A stretch of DNA of 56,364 bases from the NCBI GenBank assembly GCA_003525075.1, contig DQFO01000002.1, positions 23,078 to 79,441 on the forward strand, in the 5' to 3' direction. Of this stretch, positions 23,344-31,224 are shown piece after piece. The notes below the pieces were generated by a model. It made no database searches, was not told the DNA's origin, and saw only the letters and a program-made list of their open reading frames with translations. This stretch comes from Clostridiales bacterium. Its GTDB lineage: Bacteria > Bacillota > Clostridia > TANB77 > CAG-508. Each line of letters starts with the position of its first letter. Positions within the stretch are counted from its first letter, which is position 1. The translations under genes were made by a program, and so were the position numbers.

Positions 23344-24651
23344 TTAATATCCTGGCTTTTCTAAAAGTCTAAACATATTTTTCTTGTATTTTTCAACACC
23401 TGGTTGATTAAATGGGTTTACCCCTAATAACATTCCAGACATTGCACATGCTTTTTCAAAAAAGTATATCAAATGCCCTATTGTTTCTTCTGATAATTTT
23501 GGCAACTCTAATACTATATTTGGAACATCGCCTGCTGTATGTGCTTCTATCGTTCCTTCCATTGCTTTTTTATTTACATAGTCTAATGTTTTTCCTGCTA
23601 AATAATTTAATCCATCTAAATTATCTTCTTCTTCTTTTAAGTCTATATCTGACTCTGACTTTTCAATTCTTATTACTGTTTCAAATAGATTTCTTCTACC
23701 TTCTTGAATATATTGTCCCATAGAGTGTAAATCTGTTGTAAAGTCAACACCTGCAGGGAATATTCCTAATTGGTCTTTTCCTTCACTTTCTCCAAATAAT
23801 TGTTTCCACCATTCTGTAAAATAGTGCATTTTAGGTTCATAATTTACCAATATTTCTGTATTTTTATATAATTTATATAAAATATTTCTAACAACAGCAT
23901 ATTGATAGCATGCATTATATTTTAAATTTGAATCTTCATATTTTAATTGTGCTGTACGTGCTCCGTCCATTAATCTATCTATATCTATTCCTGCAACAGC
24001 TATTGGTAATAATCCTACTGCTGTTAATACAGAATATCTTCCTCCAACATTATCTGGAATCACAAACTTTTCATATCCTTCTTCATCAGCTAATGTTTTT
24101 AATGCTCCTCTTTCTTTATCTGTTGTTACATATATTCTACTTCTTGCTTCATCTATTCCATATCTGTTTTCAAGAATTTCTCTAAAAATTCTAAATGCAA
24201 TAGCAGGCTCTGTTGTTGTTCCAGATTTTGAAATTACATTTATTGAAAAATCTTTTGTTCCTAGTACTTCAATTAAGTCATTTACATAGTTTGGACTTAA
24301 ATTATTTCCAACATATAATATTTGTGGAAATTTTCTTTGTTTTTCTGGTAACATATTATAAAATGTACTTGTTAAACTTTCAATAACTGCTCTTGCTCCT
24401 AAATATGATCCACCAATTCCTATTACAATTAAAACTTCTGAATCTTTTTGAATCTTTTGTGCTGATTTTTTTATTCTTTCAAATTCTTCTTTATCATAAT
24501 TTGTTGGCAAATTCAGCCAACCTACAAAGTCTTTTTGATCATTTGTTCTTGAATGTAAGTCTTGATGTATTTGTTCTACTTTTTCTTTATACTGCATTAT
24601 AGACTTTTGTTCTATTCCTGAATATTTTAAATTTAGTTTTAAATTCAACAT
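23344..24651 (-). CDS. pgi: glucose-6-phosphate isomerase
   Basis: A 435-residue short bacterial form that interconverts glucose-6-P and fructose-6-P. The sugar-phosphate site is GIGGSYLGARAVIE and SKSGTTTEPAIAFR. GGRYSVLTAVGLLP follows. The catalytic glutamate lies in TEWWKQLFGESEGKDQ, the ring-opening histidine in TTDLHSMGQYIQEG, and the C-terminal lysine in FNQPGVEKYKKNMF. The start has a GAAGGA site. rpe lies 45 bp upstream in the same direction, so glycolysis and pentose-phosphate steps are probably cotranscribed. Confidence 0.96.
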   Translation of the reverse strand: MLNLKLNLKYSGIEQKSIMQYKEKVEQIHQDLHSRTNDQKDFVGWLNLPTNYDKEEFERIKKSAQKIQKDSEVLIVIGIGGSYLGARAVIESLTSTFYNMLPEKQRKFPQILYVGNNLSPNYVNDLIEVLGTKDFSINVISKSGTTTEPAIAFRIFREILENRYGIDEARSRIYVTTDKERGALKTLADEEGYEKFVIPDNVGGRYSVLTAVGLLPIAVAGIDIDRLMDGARTAQLKYEDSNLKYNACYQYAVVRNILYKLYKNTEILVNYEPKMHYFTEWWKQLFGESEGKDQLGIFPAGVDFTTDLHSMGQYIQEGRRNLFETVIRIEKSESDIDLKEEEDNLDGLNYLAGKTLDYVNKKAMEGTIEAHTAGDVPNIVLELPKLSEETIGHLIYFFEKACAMSGMLLGVNPFNQPGVEKYKKNMFRLLEKPGY

Positions 24652-24696
24652 ATCTATTCCTTCCTTCTTTTGATTTTTATTTATTCCATTAGTAAA

Positions 24697-25359
24697 TTAT
24701 TCTTGTTTTAATTCATCTATGATTACTTTATAATCTGCAGCTTTTAATATTGCTGTTCCTGCAACTAATATATTTGCTCCTGCATTTTTTACTCTTTCTG
24801 CTGTTTTCAGATTAATTCCTCCATCTGCTTCTATATCTATTTCTAGGCTATTCTTTTCTGCATATGTTTTTAATTCATCTATTTTTGCAATCATATCTGT
24901 TATTAATGTTTGTCCACCTTTTCCTGGCTCAACAGTCATTATTAAACACATGTGTATATATGGTAAATATTCATATACCTTCTCTATTGGTGTTTCTGGT
25001 TTTATTGCAATTCCAACTCTTGAACCTTTTTCTTTTATTAAATTAATATTTTTCATTACTTCTTCTTTGTTTTTACAAGCTTCTAAATGAAATGTTATAA
25101 TATTAGGCTCATCTGCAGAAAATACTTCTATTCCTGTTTCTACATCCTCTACCATTAAGTGTATGTCTAATGGTAAATTTGATATTCTTTTTATATAATT
25201 ACTATATTCTATCATTTTATGATATGTATCTTGACTTACAAATTTTCCGTCCATTACATCTATATGAAAATAATCTGTTTTAGATTTTTCTAATAGCATA
25301 AATGTTTCTGCTTCATTGCCTTTTTCTACTGACAATATTGATGTTGATATTTCTACCAT
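24697..25359 (-). CDS. rpe: ribulose-phosphate 3-epimerase
   Basis: A 220-residue TIM barrel that interconverts ribulose-5-P and xylulose-5-P. Metal and catalytic residues are visible in YFHIDVMDGKF (His, Asp), PLDIHLMVED (His) and IEADGGINLKTAE (Asp); the phosphate loop is MTVEPGKGGQ. The usual S-P-S-I-L-x-A-D and F-V-P-N-I-x motifs are altered to STSILSVEK and FVSQDTYH. It is therefore a divergent member, and a related hexulose-phosphate epimerase activity cannot be excluded. It starts the pgi operon; promoter at 25391-25419. Confidence 0.88.
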   Translation of the reverse strand: MVEISTSILSVEKGNEAETFMLLEKSKTDYFHIDVMDGKFVSQDTYHKMIEYSNYIKRISNLPLDIHLMVEDVETGIEVFSADEPNIITFHLEACKNKEEVMKNINLIKEKGSRVGIAIKPETPIEKVYEYLPYIHMCLIMTVEPGKGGQTLITDMIAKIDELKTYAEKNSLEIDIEADGGINLKTAERVKNAGANILVAGTAILKAADYKVIIDELKQE

Positions 25360-25390
25360 TTTATCATTTCCTTTCCTTTGGTATGTGTTT

Positions 25391-25419
25391 ATTATATATT
25401 ATTAAAATTATTTTGTCTA
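25391..25419 (-). promoter_or_regulatory. promoter of rpe-pgi
   Basis: Minus strand TAGACA (25414-25419), 17-bp spacer and TATAAT (25391-25396), about 30 bp upstream of the rpe ATG. Confidence 0.6.
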
Positions 25420-25434
25420 GAACTATATATAAAA

Positions 25435-25477
25435 AAACCTTTTTAAGCTAATGCAAGTTTATCAGCCCAAAAGGTTT
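25435..25477 (-). terminator. terminator after deaminase-SLOG gene
   Basis: AAACCTTTT (25435-25443) pairs with AAAAGGTTT (25469-25477) across a 25-nt loop, followed on the minus strand by a T-tract. Confidence 0.7.
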
Positions 25478-25495
25478 ATTATATAATAATTTATC

Positions 25496-27979
25496 TTACT
25501 TGATTTCAGGATTGTCTTTAAATATATCATCAACAATATCATTTTTATCATTAAACATTGTAACATATCCTTGTAAAGATTCTGCTTTTTGTTTTAAAAT
25601 ATCAACATCTGAATTAACATATATTTTAGCTTTCCCCTTACCATTTTTTGCTTCTTGCACTAAATTTGATACTGGCGAATTTCCGTCAAATGCTATAACT
25701 ATTGACTTTCTTCTTTCAAAAATTTCATAATTAAAGCTTTTATATATTCCAAGCTCTTCAGTTTCAGGAGAAATACATATTCCAGATACATTTGCATCTA
25801 ATAATCTGTTTTTTACTTTTTCTGTTACATTTTTTGGAACTATTGCATTTATTTCTATCTCCTTATTTAATTCTTTTGATATATCTACTAATGCTTTTTC
25901 ATATCCCTGCATTTTATGTCCAATAACAAAATATACATTATTACTATTTACATTTTCTACAAATTTCTTTAATGTTTTAAGTCCTTCTTCTGTTGCTTTT
26001 GTTTCTCTTCCTTTTGTATTAAAACTTCCTCCTGCAATTATAATAGGTACTTTATCTATTGGAAGATTCTTAATCTTTGTTGCTAATTCTTTTTCAGAAT
26101 CTAATTTTGTATTAATTCTTAATTCATCTTGATTTTCCGTTTCTTTCATATATTTATCTTCTTCTTCAAGTATTGCTTCTTTTATTGTTCTGCCAGAAAG
26201 AAACTTATCAAATTTTTCACTTTTTTGCATAAAATATATATTATTCTTAGTTGTTATTTCATCTTCAACTTCTCTCATTTTAGCAAATTCATCATCTGAA
26301 AGTTCTAATAAATTTTGGAGTGCTAATTGTTCATCAAATGTGTCTGAGCCATACATTCCCCCACCATCAGTTCCTTGAACACATTTTATACCATTTTTCA
26401 AAAATATTTTTATAGGATGATTTTTTAAATCACTTAAATTATTAAGTCTTACATTTGATGTTAATTGAAATTCTATTACAACTCCTGTATCTTTCATTAA
26501 CTTTAAAAGTTCTTTTCCAGATTCTGTATTCAAATCTTCTGAGTATAATCCATGACCAATTCTGCATCTTGGCATTTCTTGTTCTTTTTCTAATGATTCT
26601 TTCACACACATTATAGATTTTCTAACATTATTTCTTAAACTATCATTTTCCCCTGCATGTATTCTTATTGTAAAATCTTTATCTTCTTCATTAATATATC
26701 TTACAATTTCTTTTATTGCTGGTTGTAAATCTGATATATCATTTATTTCTTCTCCGATAAAATCACTTCCAACTACATATGGACTTTTTGCAACAGCTCT
26801 TAGTACATTAATATTTTCTCTTAAATAGGTATTACTAGTTTTTTGATCTTTAATAATTGTTAATGGAATTCTTCTGATTCCTATTAAAAATCTAATTTGT
26901 ACTCCTGTTTCTTTTTCTATTAAAGGCATTATTGAATGTATTTCTTCTAACATTTTTATTGCTGGTTCTCCATTTTTTGCTAAATCAGTATCTGTCATTT
27001 CTACATATTTTATTCCTTGCTTTTGGTACTCTCTAGCTATCCATAACAATTTATCTTGTCTTAATGTGTTATTTTTATATATGCTATTTGTTGTTTTATC
27101 TTTTAGCATTTGACATACATATTTTTTTATATCTATTTCTGGAATTTTGTTTATTAGTTCTTCTTTTAAATTTATTTTTTTCTGAGACTCAATTCCCTTC
27201 GCAAAAATATATCTATAAATATAACATTTCTCTAAATTAGTAAATACAGCTTGTCCATCTTTCATAATTGCCAAACTATTCCTTATTTTTTCAATATTAT
27301 ATTCTGCGTTCTCTAAATTATTTAATATAAAATCAGCAAAATTTATAAATGTATTGTCATCTATTTTTCTTATTTTATACTTTCCTTGTAATTTGCTATT
27401 TATAAATTGTTTTTCAACTTCTTCTCTTTGTTTATAAATCTTTTCTTCTTGATCTTTGCTAAGTTTTAAATTTAATTTTTTTATATAATATAATGGATAT
27501 CTTATTTGATGTACTATTCCTAATGCAATTAAACAATCTGGAAATAAATTTGCATTCATATGTGTATGCAAATCTGTTCTGAATTTTGATTTTTTTAATA
27601 TATATGTTTTTACGATTGTTTTTTCTATTGGCAAATTATAATTTTTTGTTTGTGACATAAATGTTTTGGTTATTGCTGGTATCTTTGCTTTTATTTCTAT
27701 TCTGTCTTCATATATATTTGCAATCTTTATTCCACCTAATCTAAATATATATACTTCTTCATTGTTACTATTTATACTTGCAAGTATCTTTCCTATTATT
27801 ATTTTCATATCTTTATTATTTTTTTGTATTTGAAGTCCACAAATTTTTGCTAAATTTGTTATTAGATTTCCTGTATTGTGATTTGGTGTTTCTAATATAT
27901 ATGTAATTTCATCGGCATCTGTTTTTTTTAAGTTAACAATAATATCTTTTTCTTTATCTAAATAAAATTTATTAATCAT
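25496..27979 (-). CDS. adenosine deaminase-like enzyme fused to a SLOG-like domain
   Basis: An 827-residue multidomain protein. Residues 1-130 are an uncharacterised N-terminal domain. The amidohydrolase domain (about 130-600) has the metal pair HTH (138-140), HAGE (441-444), GHG (475-477), LTSN and TDGG (537-540), matching the zinc-binding layout of adenosine/AMP deaminases. The second Asp of the usual TDDP is Gly. Residues ~645-815 look like a SLOG/LOG nucleotide-binding fold (IIIAGGSFNTKGRETKATEE, VIGHKMQGYEKAL). The likely role is nucleotide or nucleoside deamination with sensing by SLOG. RdrB of RADAR defence is another large deaminase, but no RdrA-like ATPase lies nearby. It is monocistronic. 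Confidence 0.8.
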   Translation of the reverse strand: MINKFYLDKEKDIIVNLKKTDADEITYILETPNHNTGNLITNLAKICGLQIQKNNKDMKIIIGKILASINSNNEEVYIFRLGGIKIANIYEDRIEIKAKIPAITKTFMSQTKNYNLPIEKTIVKTYILKKSKFRTDLHTHMNANLFPDCLIALGIVHQIRYPLYYIKKLNLKLSKDQEEKIYKQREEVEKQFINSKLQGKYKIRKIDDNTFINFADFILNNLENAEYNIEKIRNSLAIMKDGQAVFTNLEKCYIYRYIFAKGIESQKKINLKEELINKIPEIDIKKYVCQMLKDKTTNSIYKNNTLRQDKLLWIAREYQKQGIKYVEMTDTDLAKNGEPAIKMLEEIHSIMPLIEKETGVQIRFLIGIRRIPLTIIKDQKTSNTYLRENINVLRAVAKSPYVVGSDFIGEEINDISDLQPAIKEIVRYINEEDKDFTIRIHAGENDSLRNNVRKSIMCVKESLEKEQEMPRCRIGHGLYSEDLNTESGKELLKLMKDTGVVIEFQLTSNVRLNNLSDLKNHPIKIFLKNGIKCVQGTDGGGMYGSDTFDEQLALQNLLELSDDEFAKMREVEDEITTKNNIYFMQKSEKFDKFLSGRTIKEAILEEEDKYMKETENQDELRINTKLDSEKELATKIKNLPIDKVPIIIAGGSFNTKGRETKATEEGLKTLKKFVENVNSNNVYFVIGHKMQGYEKALVDISKELNKEIEINAIVPKNVTEKVKNRLLDANVSGICISPETEELGIYKSFNYEIFERRKSIVIAFDGNSPVSNLVQEAKNGKGKAKIYVNSDVDILKQKAESLQGYVTMFNDKNDIVDDIFKDNPEIK

Positions 27980-28085
27980 ATTCTAATCCTTTCATAAAAA
28001 AGTATTAAAAAAAATTATATCATATTTTCTTTCATCTTGCAACGATTATGTAAAGTTTTTTACTGTTATATATATTATTCAAAAA

Positions 28086-28120
28086 ATAAGAAAAGAATTC
28101 TAAAAAAATTCTTTTCTTAT
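28086..28120. terminator. terminator after 28133-28609 gene
   Basis: ATAAGAAAAGAATT (28086-28099) pairs with AATTCTTTTCTTAT (28107-28120), with T-tracts on both strands. Confidence 0.8.
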
Positions 28121-28132
28121 TTTTTCTTATCC

Positions 28133-28609
28133 TTAATATACGGATGTTATATGATACTCAACTTTTCCTGTTTTCACTTCTATATTTAAGAAATCAAACA
28201 GTTTTTTTAATGGTGCTTTATCTGTTAATTTTATTTTCTCCTCATATTCAACAACAATATACTGTTTTTCCTCTTTTTCTTCTTCAAAAACAAATGTTGT
28301 CATTGGCGAAATTTCGATTTTTTCACTAGAATAATAAATTTTTGTACCTTCATATTCATATTTTCTCCAAGAATTTGGTCCTTGGAAAAATACTAAACTG
28401 TAAATAAAGTACTCTATTAGTAAATTAATAAATACAATTATTACAATGTTTCTTATTTTTTCTTTAACTTCACTCCCAAATATTTTTTTATTAAATCTTC
28501 TCTTTTCTTCATTACTGATTTTTGAATTATTAACTAAAAAATAAATAATTAACAAAACTAATACATCAATTACCGAAACAATTAATCCAATTACTACTGC
28601 AGCTACCAT
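28133..28609 (-). CDS. two-helix membrane protein of unknown function
   Basis: A 158-residue protein. Two hydrophobic helices (VVIGLIVSVIDVLVLLIIYF and NIVIIVFINLLIEYFIYSLV) are separated by a basic loop, followed by a soluble beta-rich domain of about 80 residues (YEYEGTKIYYSSEKIEISPM) that probably lies outside. I recognise no family. It has a consensus promoter (28677-28705), GGAGG at the start and its own terminator. Confidence 0.7.
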   Translation of the reverse strand: MVAAVVIGLIVSVIDVLVLLIIYFLVNNSKISNEEKRRFNKKIFGSEVKEKIRNIVIIVFINLLIEYFIYSLVFFQGPNSWRKYEYEGTKIYYSSEKIEISPMTTFVFEEEKEEKQYIVVEYEEKIKLTDKAPLKKLFDFLNIEVKTGKVEYHITSVY

Positions 28610-28676
28610 AGTTGTTTTCCTCCAATTTTCTAATTGTAAATGTTGAATATCAATTCCAAAACAGAATTGCTATAAT

Positions 28677-28705
28677 ATTATACACTTACATTTACATGTT
28701 GTCAA
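28677..28705 (-). promoter_or_regulatory. consensus promoter of 28133-28609 gene
   Basis: Minus strand TTGACA (28700-28705), 17-bp spacer and TATAAT (28677-28682). The spacer differs from the shared-dyad promoters. Confidence 0.75.
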
Positions 28706-28728
28706 TTGATATGAGAAATAATAAAACC

Positions 28729-28767
28729 AAAAAGAGAGCTCTCTGAATTTTACTTCTTTGAACTCTC
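28729..28767 (-). terminator. terminator of the 14-codon transcript
   Basis: GAGAGCTC (28734-28741) pairs with GAACTCTC (28760-28767) with one G-T pair. On the minus strand a T5 run follows. Confidence 0.7.
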
Positions 28768-28781
28768 TTCTTGGTTACAGC

Positions 28782-28826
28782 TTAGCTGTTAACAGGTGCA
28801 TAGGACTTCTTCTTGTATTCAATCAT
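28782..28826 (-). CDS. 14-residue small ORF
   Basis: The ATG at 28826 lies 9 nt after GGAGAGG (28836-28842) and reads MIEYKKKSYAPVNS, then stop. Codons are AAG, TAC, TCC, AAC and AGC, unlike the AAA/TAT-rich neighbours. Translation is plausible from the site, but no homolog is known to me. It could be a leader peptide, a signalling peptide precursor or chance. Confidence 0.4.
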   Translation of the reverse strand: MIEYKKKSYAPVNS

Positions 28827-28913
28827 AATGTTTTTCCTCTCCGCCCTTTATTATTGGGCTTTGTGACTTTCGTCAGTTGTTTTCAGCTATGGCCGTTTGC
28901 CATGCTACTATTT

Positions 28914-28942
28914 ATTATGGCATATTTTATGTAAAATTGCAA
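28914..28942 (-). promoter_or_regulatory. promoter with spacer dyad ATTTTACATAAAAT
   Basis: Minus strand TTGCAA (28937-28942), a 17-bp spacer beginning TTTTACATAAAAT, and CATAAT (28914-28919). The dyad is at 28924-28937 in the same register as the promoters at 13485, 46725 and 47423. It drives the 14-codon transcript. Confidence 0.75.
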
Positions 28943-28950
28943 ATATACGA

Positions 28951-28980
28951 AAAAAAGCACATAGAATATATATCTATGTG
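28951..28980 (-). terminator. terminator of GH3 gene
   Basis: CACATAGA (28958-28965) pairs with TCTATGTG (28973-28980). The minus-strand T7 run follows at 28951-28957, and the stem overlaps the stop of the GH3 gene. Confidence 0.8.
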
Positions 28981-30071
28981 TTTTCAATATTACATTTTTT
29001 TCTAATATCTATTATTTTCTCATTAATTTTATCTACATTAACACCTTCAAAATTTTGTTTATCAGAAATATCATATTTTTCCTTTATTTCTATAATTCTG
29101 TTAACACTTCTATCAATTCTATTTTCTTTTATTTTTCCAGATTCAACTAATTGAACTATATTGTTTAACACACGTTGTTCTTCATCTTTATTAAATCTAA
29201 ATACAATAATATCATTTCCCGCTTCAAACGCTTTTCTTACAGCTAAATCTGGTCCATAAAACAATTTTATAGCTCTCATTTTTAGATCATCTGTAATTAT
29301 TAATCTATTATATCTAAATTTTTTTCTTATATATTTACAAATAAATTTTCTTGACAATGATGCTGGATATATTCCGGTCACTTTAGGAATTAATAAATGT
29401 CCTACTAATATTGCATCTGCTCCATTTTGTATTGCTTGTGAGAATGGGTACACATCTTCATCTTCAATTTTTTTCATTGGAATATTTATTACTGGCAAAA
29501 AATAATGTGAATCTTGTTTAGTTGCACCATGGCCTGGAAAATGTTTTACAACAGAAACAATATTATTTTTCTGTAATGCTTTCATCACGGCAATACCACA
29601 CTCAGATACTTTTTCTTTATCATAGCCAAAACTTCTATCTCCAATAACTTTTTGTTTTTCATATCTTCTTAAATCTAATACTGGTGCAAAATTCAAATTA
29701 AATCCAGATTTGTATAATAACTCTCCTGTTATTTCAGAAGCTTCTTTTACTAATTTTTCTCCCCCAACATTTGCAATCACATTGGCAGAAGGTAAATTTT
29801 TCAACTCCTTTGGCATTCTATTTACTCTTCCACCTTCTTGGTCTATTGCTATAAATAATGGTATTTGATTATTTTTATTTAACTCTTTTAATTCTCTAAT
29901 TAGTTTTAACATCTCTGAATATGTAGAAAAATTTTTTCTATATAAAATTACTCCACCAATTTTATAATTTATTATCATATTTTTAATTCGATCTGTTATG
30001 TAATTAGTATCCATACCAATCATAACCATTTGCCCTATTTTTTCTTTTAATGATAATTCTTTTGCTTTCAT
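28974..30071 (-). CDS. glycoside hydrolase family 3 enzyme (beta-N-acetylhexosaminidase, NagZ-like)
   Basis: A 365-residue single-domain GH3. Conserved parts are LFIAIDQEGGRVNRM, the substrate/catalytic His-Asp loop VKHFPGHGATKQDSHYFLP, and the nucleophile Asp in RLIITDDLKMRAI. KHFPGHG with D-x-H is characteristic of NagZ-type enzymes, which release GlcNAc from peptidoglycan fragments. There is no signal peptide, so it is probably cytosolic and works in cell-wall recycling. It is 26 bp downstream of mscS in the same direction and shares its likely transcript. Confidence 0.9.
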   Translation of the reverse strand: MKAKELSLKEKIGQMVMIGMDTNYITDRIKNMIINYKIGGVILYRKNFSTYSEMLKLIRELKELNKNNQIPLFIAIDQEGGRVNRMPKELKNLPSANVIANVGGEKLVKEASEITGELLYKSGFNLNFAPVLDLRRYEKQKVIGDRSFGYDKEKVSECGIAVMKALQKNNIVSVVKHFPGHGATKQDSHYFLPVINIPMKKIEDEDVYPFSQAIQNGADAILVGHLLIPKVTGIYPASLSRKFICKYIRKKFRYNRLIITDDLKMRAIKLFYGPDLAVRKAFEAGNDIIVFRFNKDEEQRVLNNIVQLVESGKIKENRIDRSVNRIIEIKEKYDISDKQNFEGVNVDKINEKIIDIRKKCNIENT

Positions 30072-30097
30072 ATTTATAACCCTTCCATTAATGCAAA

Positions 30098-31153
30098 TTA
30101 TTTTCTTGAAAAATAAATATCTGCACTTGGATTAGCTAGTTTTATTCTCTTATCTTCAAGAAGTTTCATAATTGTTAAATTAAGCTTTGTACTAAATGTT
30201 AAGAATTTATCATAATCAACAATACTTGTATATAAAAATACTTTTATTATTATTGCTTCTGCTCCTATTTCTGTTACATTTATTTGAATTGTATTTTTAT
30301 TTATTTCTTGCATACTTTCTAAAATATTTCTTATTGATTTCATTAATTCTTCTGTTTTTTCTGAACTTGTGTCTAATGGTAATCTTAGAGTCATTTCTAT
30401 TCTTCTTGCATTTATTGTTGCACTATTTATTATTGCTTCTGATAATATTTTTGTATTTTGAATTGTAACTGTTGTATTTTCTACTGTTTTTATTTTTATA
30501 CTTCTAAATTTAATATCAACAATCGTACCAGATATATCTCCAATAGTTACCCAGTCACCTATTTCAAATGGTTTTTCTGAGGCAATTGCCATTCCACTTA
30601 ACAAATTACTTACTAGTTCTTGAGCAGCTAATGCAATTACAACACTTCCTAAACCAAGACCTGTGATTATACCATTTAGATCATATCCAAATTCTGATAT
30701 AATCATAAATCCAGCAACAATATAAATTAATACTTTTAAAAGTTTTGTCCCTGTTTGGATTAATTTTTGATTTTCTTGTAATTTCTCATTACCTTTTACT
30801 TTTTTCATTAATTTTGATGTTGGTGATATCATTCCAACCAATATTTTAGCAATACTTAATATAACTGCAACCCTTATTAATTTTATGCAAAATGCCATCG
30901 CAGTTGCTGGTAATGCTAATATTATTAATGCTAAATATATTCCAAAACATAAAAATATACTTCTTAATCCTTTATATGTATCATTTTCTTTTAATACTTT
31001 TTTATCTTTTTCATTTACCTTCCAAATTTTTAATAATAATCTTGGAAGCCATATGCTTAATACGAAAAATATCACCAAAATTGCTATTGATATAAATATA
31101 TCTGCTATATCTTTTGCTTTTATGCCTTCGATAAATGTTTTTATTGTTTCCAT
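30098..31153 (-). CDS. MscS-family mechanosensitive ion channel
   Basis: A 351-residue protein with four to five membrane helices, then the pore helix region ITGLGLGSVVIALAAQELVS (Gly/Ala-rich TM3), the conserved beta domain (PFEIGDWVTIGDISGTIVDI, and later TTVTIQNTKILSEAIIN) and a mixed C-terminal domain. It releases solutes on hypo-osmotic shock. The start has TGGAGG. It is followed by the GH3 gene. Confidence 0.94.
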   Translation of the reverse strand: METIKTFIEGIKAKDIADIFISIAILVIFFVLSIWLPRLLLKIWKVNEKDKKVLKENDTYKGLRSIFLCFGIYLALIILALPATAMAFCIKLIRVAVILSIAKILVGMISPTSKLMKKVKGNEKLQENQKLIQTGTKLLKVLIYIVAGFMIISEFGYDLNGIITGLGLGSVVIALAAQELVSNLLSGMAIASEKPFEIGDWVTIGDISGTIVDIKFRSIKIKTVENTTVTIQNTKILSEAIINSATINARRIEMTLRLPLDTSSEKTEELMKSIRNILESMQEINKNTIQINVTEIGAEAIIIKVFLYTSIVDYDKFLTFSTKLNLTIMKLLEDKRIKLANPSADIYFSRK

Positions 31154-31224
31154 TTATTCCTCCATTCTATTTAAGGAATTTGAACAAGGCAACATAGTTT
31201 TCCTTTGTTCATGCCCAATTTATA

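Larger units (their letters stand above)
28729..28908 (-). ncRNA. short structured transcript with embedded 14-codon ORF
   Basis: A promoter at 28914-28942 and a terminator at 28729-28767 delimit a transcript of about 180 nt. The 5' part has TGGC-AAACG-GCCA, a GAC-GAAA-GTC tetraloop stem and GCCC-AATAATAAA-GGGC, the last just upstream of GGAGAGG and the ORF. GGCAAAC, GAAA and CAAAGCC resemble pieces of the GEMM c-di-GMP-I riboswitch. The spacing is wrong and its second stem is missing, so I do not call it that. It could be a small regulatory RNA, a peptide mRNA or both. Confidence 0.55.

Noticed and set aside
25496..27979. RADAR defence system
   Set aside because: The deaminase is large as in RdrB, but no RdrA-like ATPase is adjacent and the C-terminal SLOG-like domain is different.
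28842..28908. GEMM (c-di-GMP-I) riboswitch
   Set aside because: GGCAAAC, GAAA and CAAAGCC occur in order, but the spacing is too long, GACGC is absent and the second helical domain is missing. Infernal with the Rfam model would settle it.
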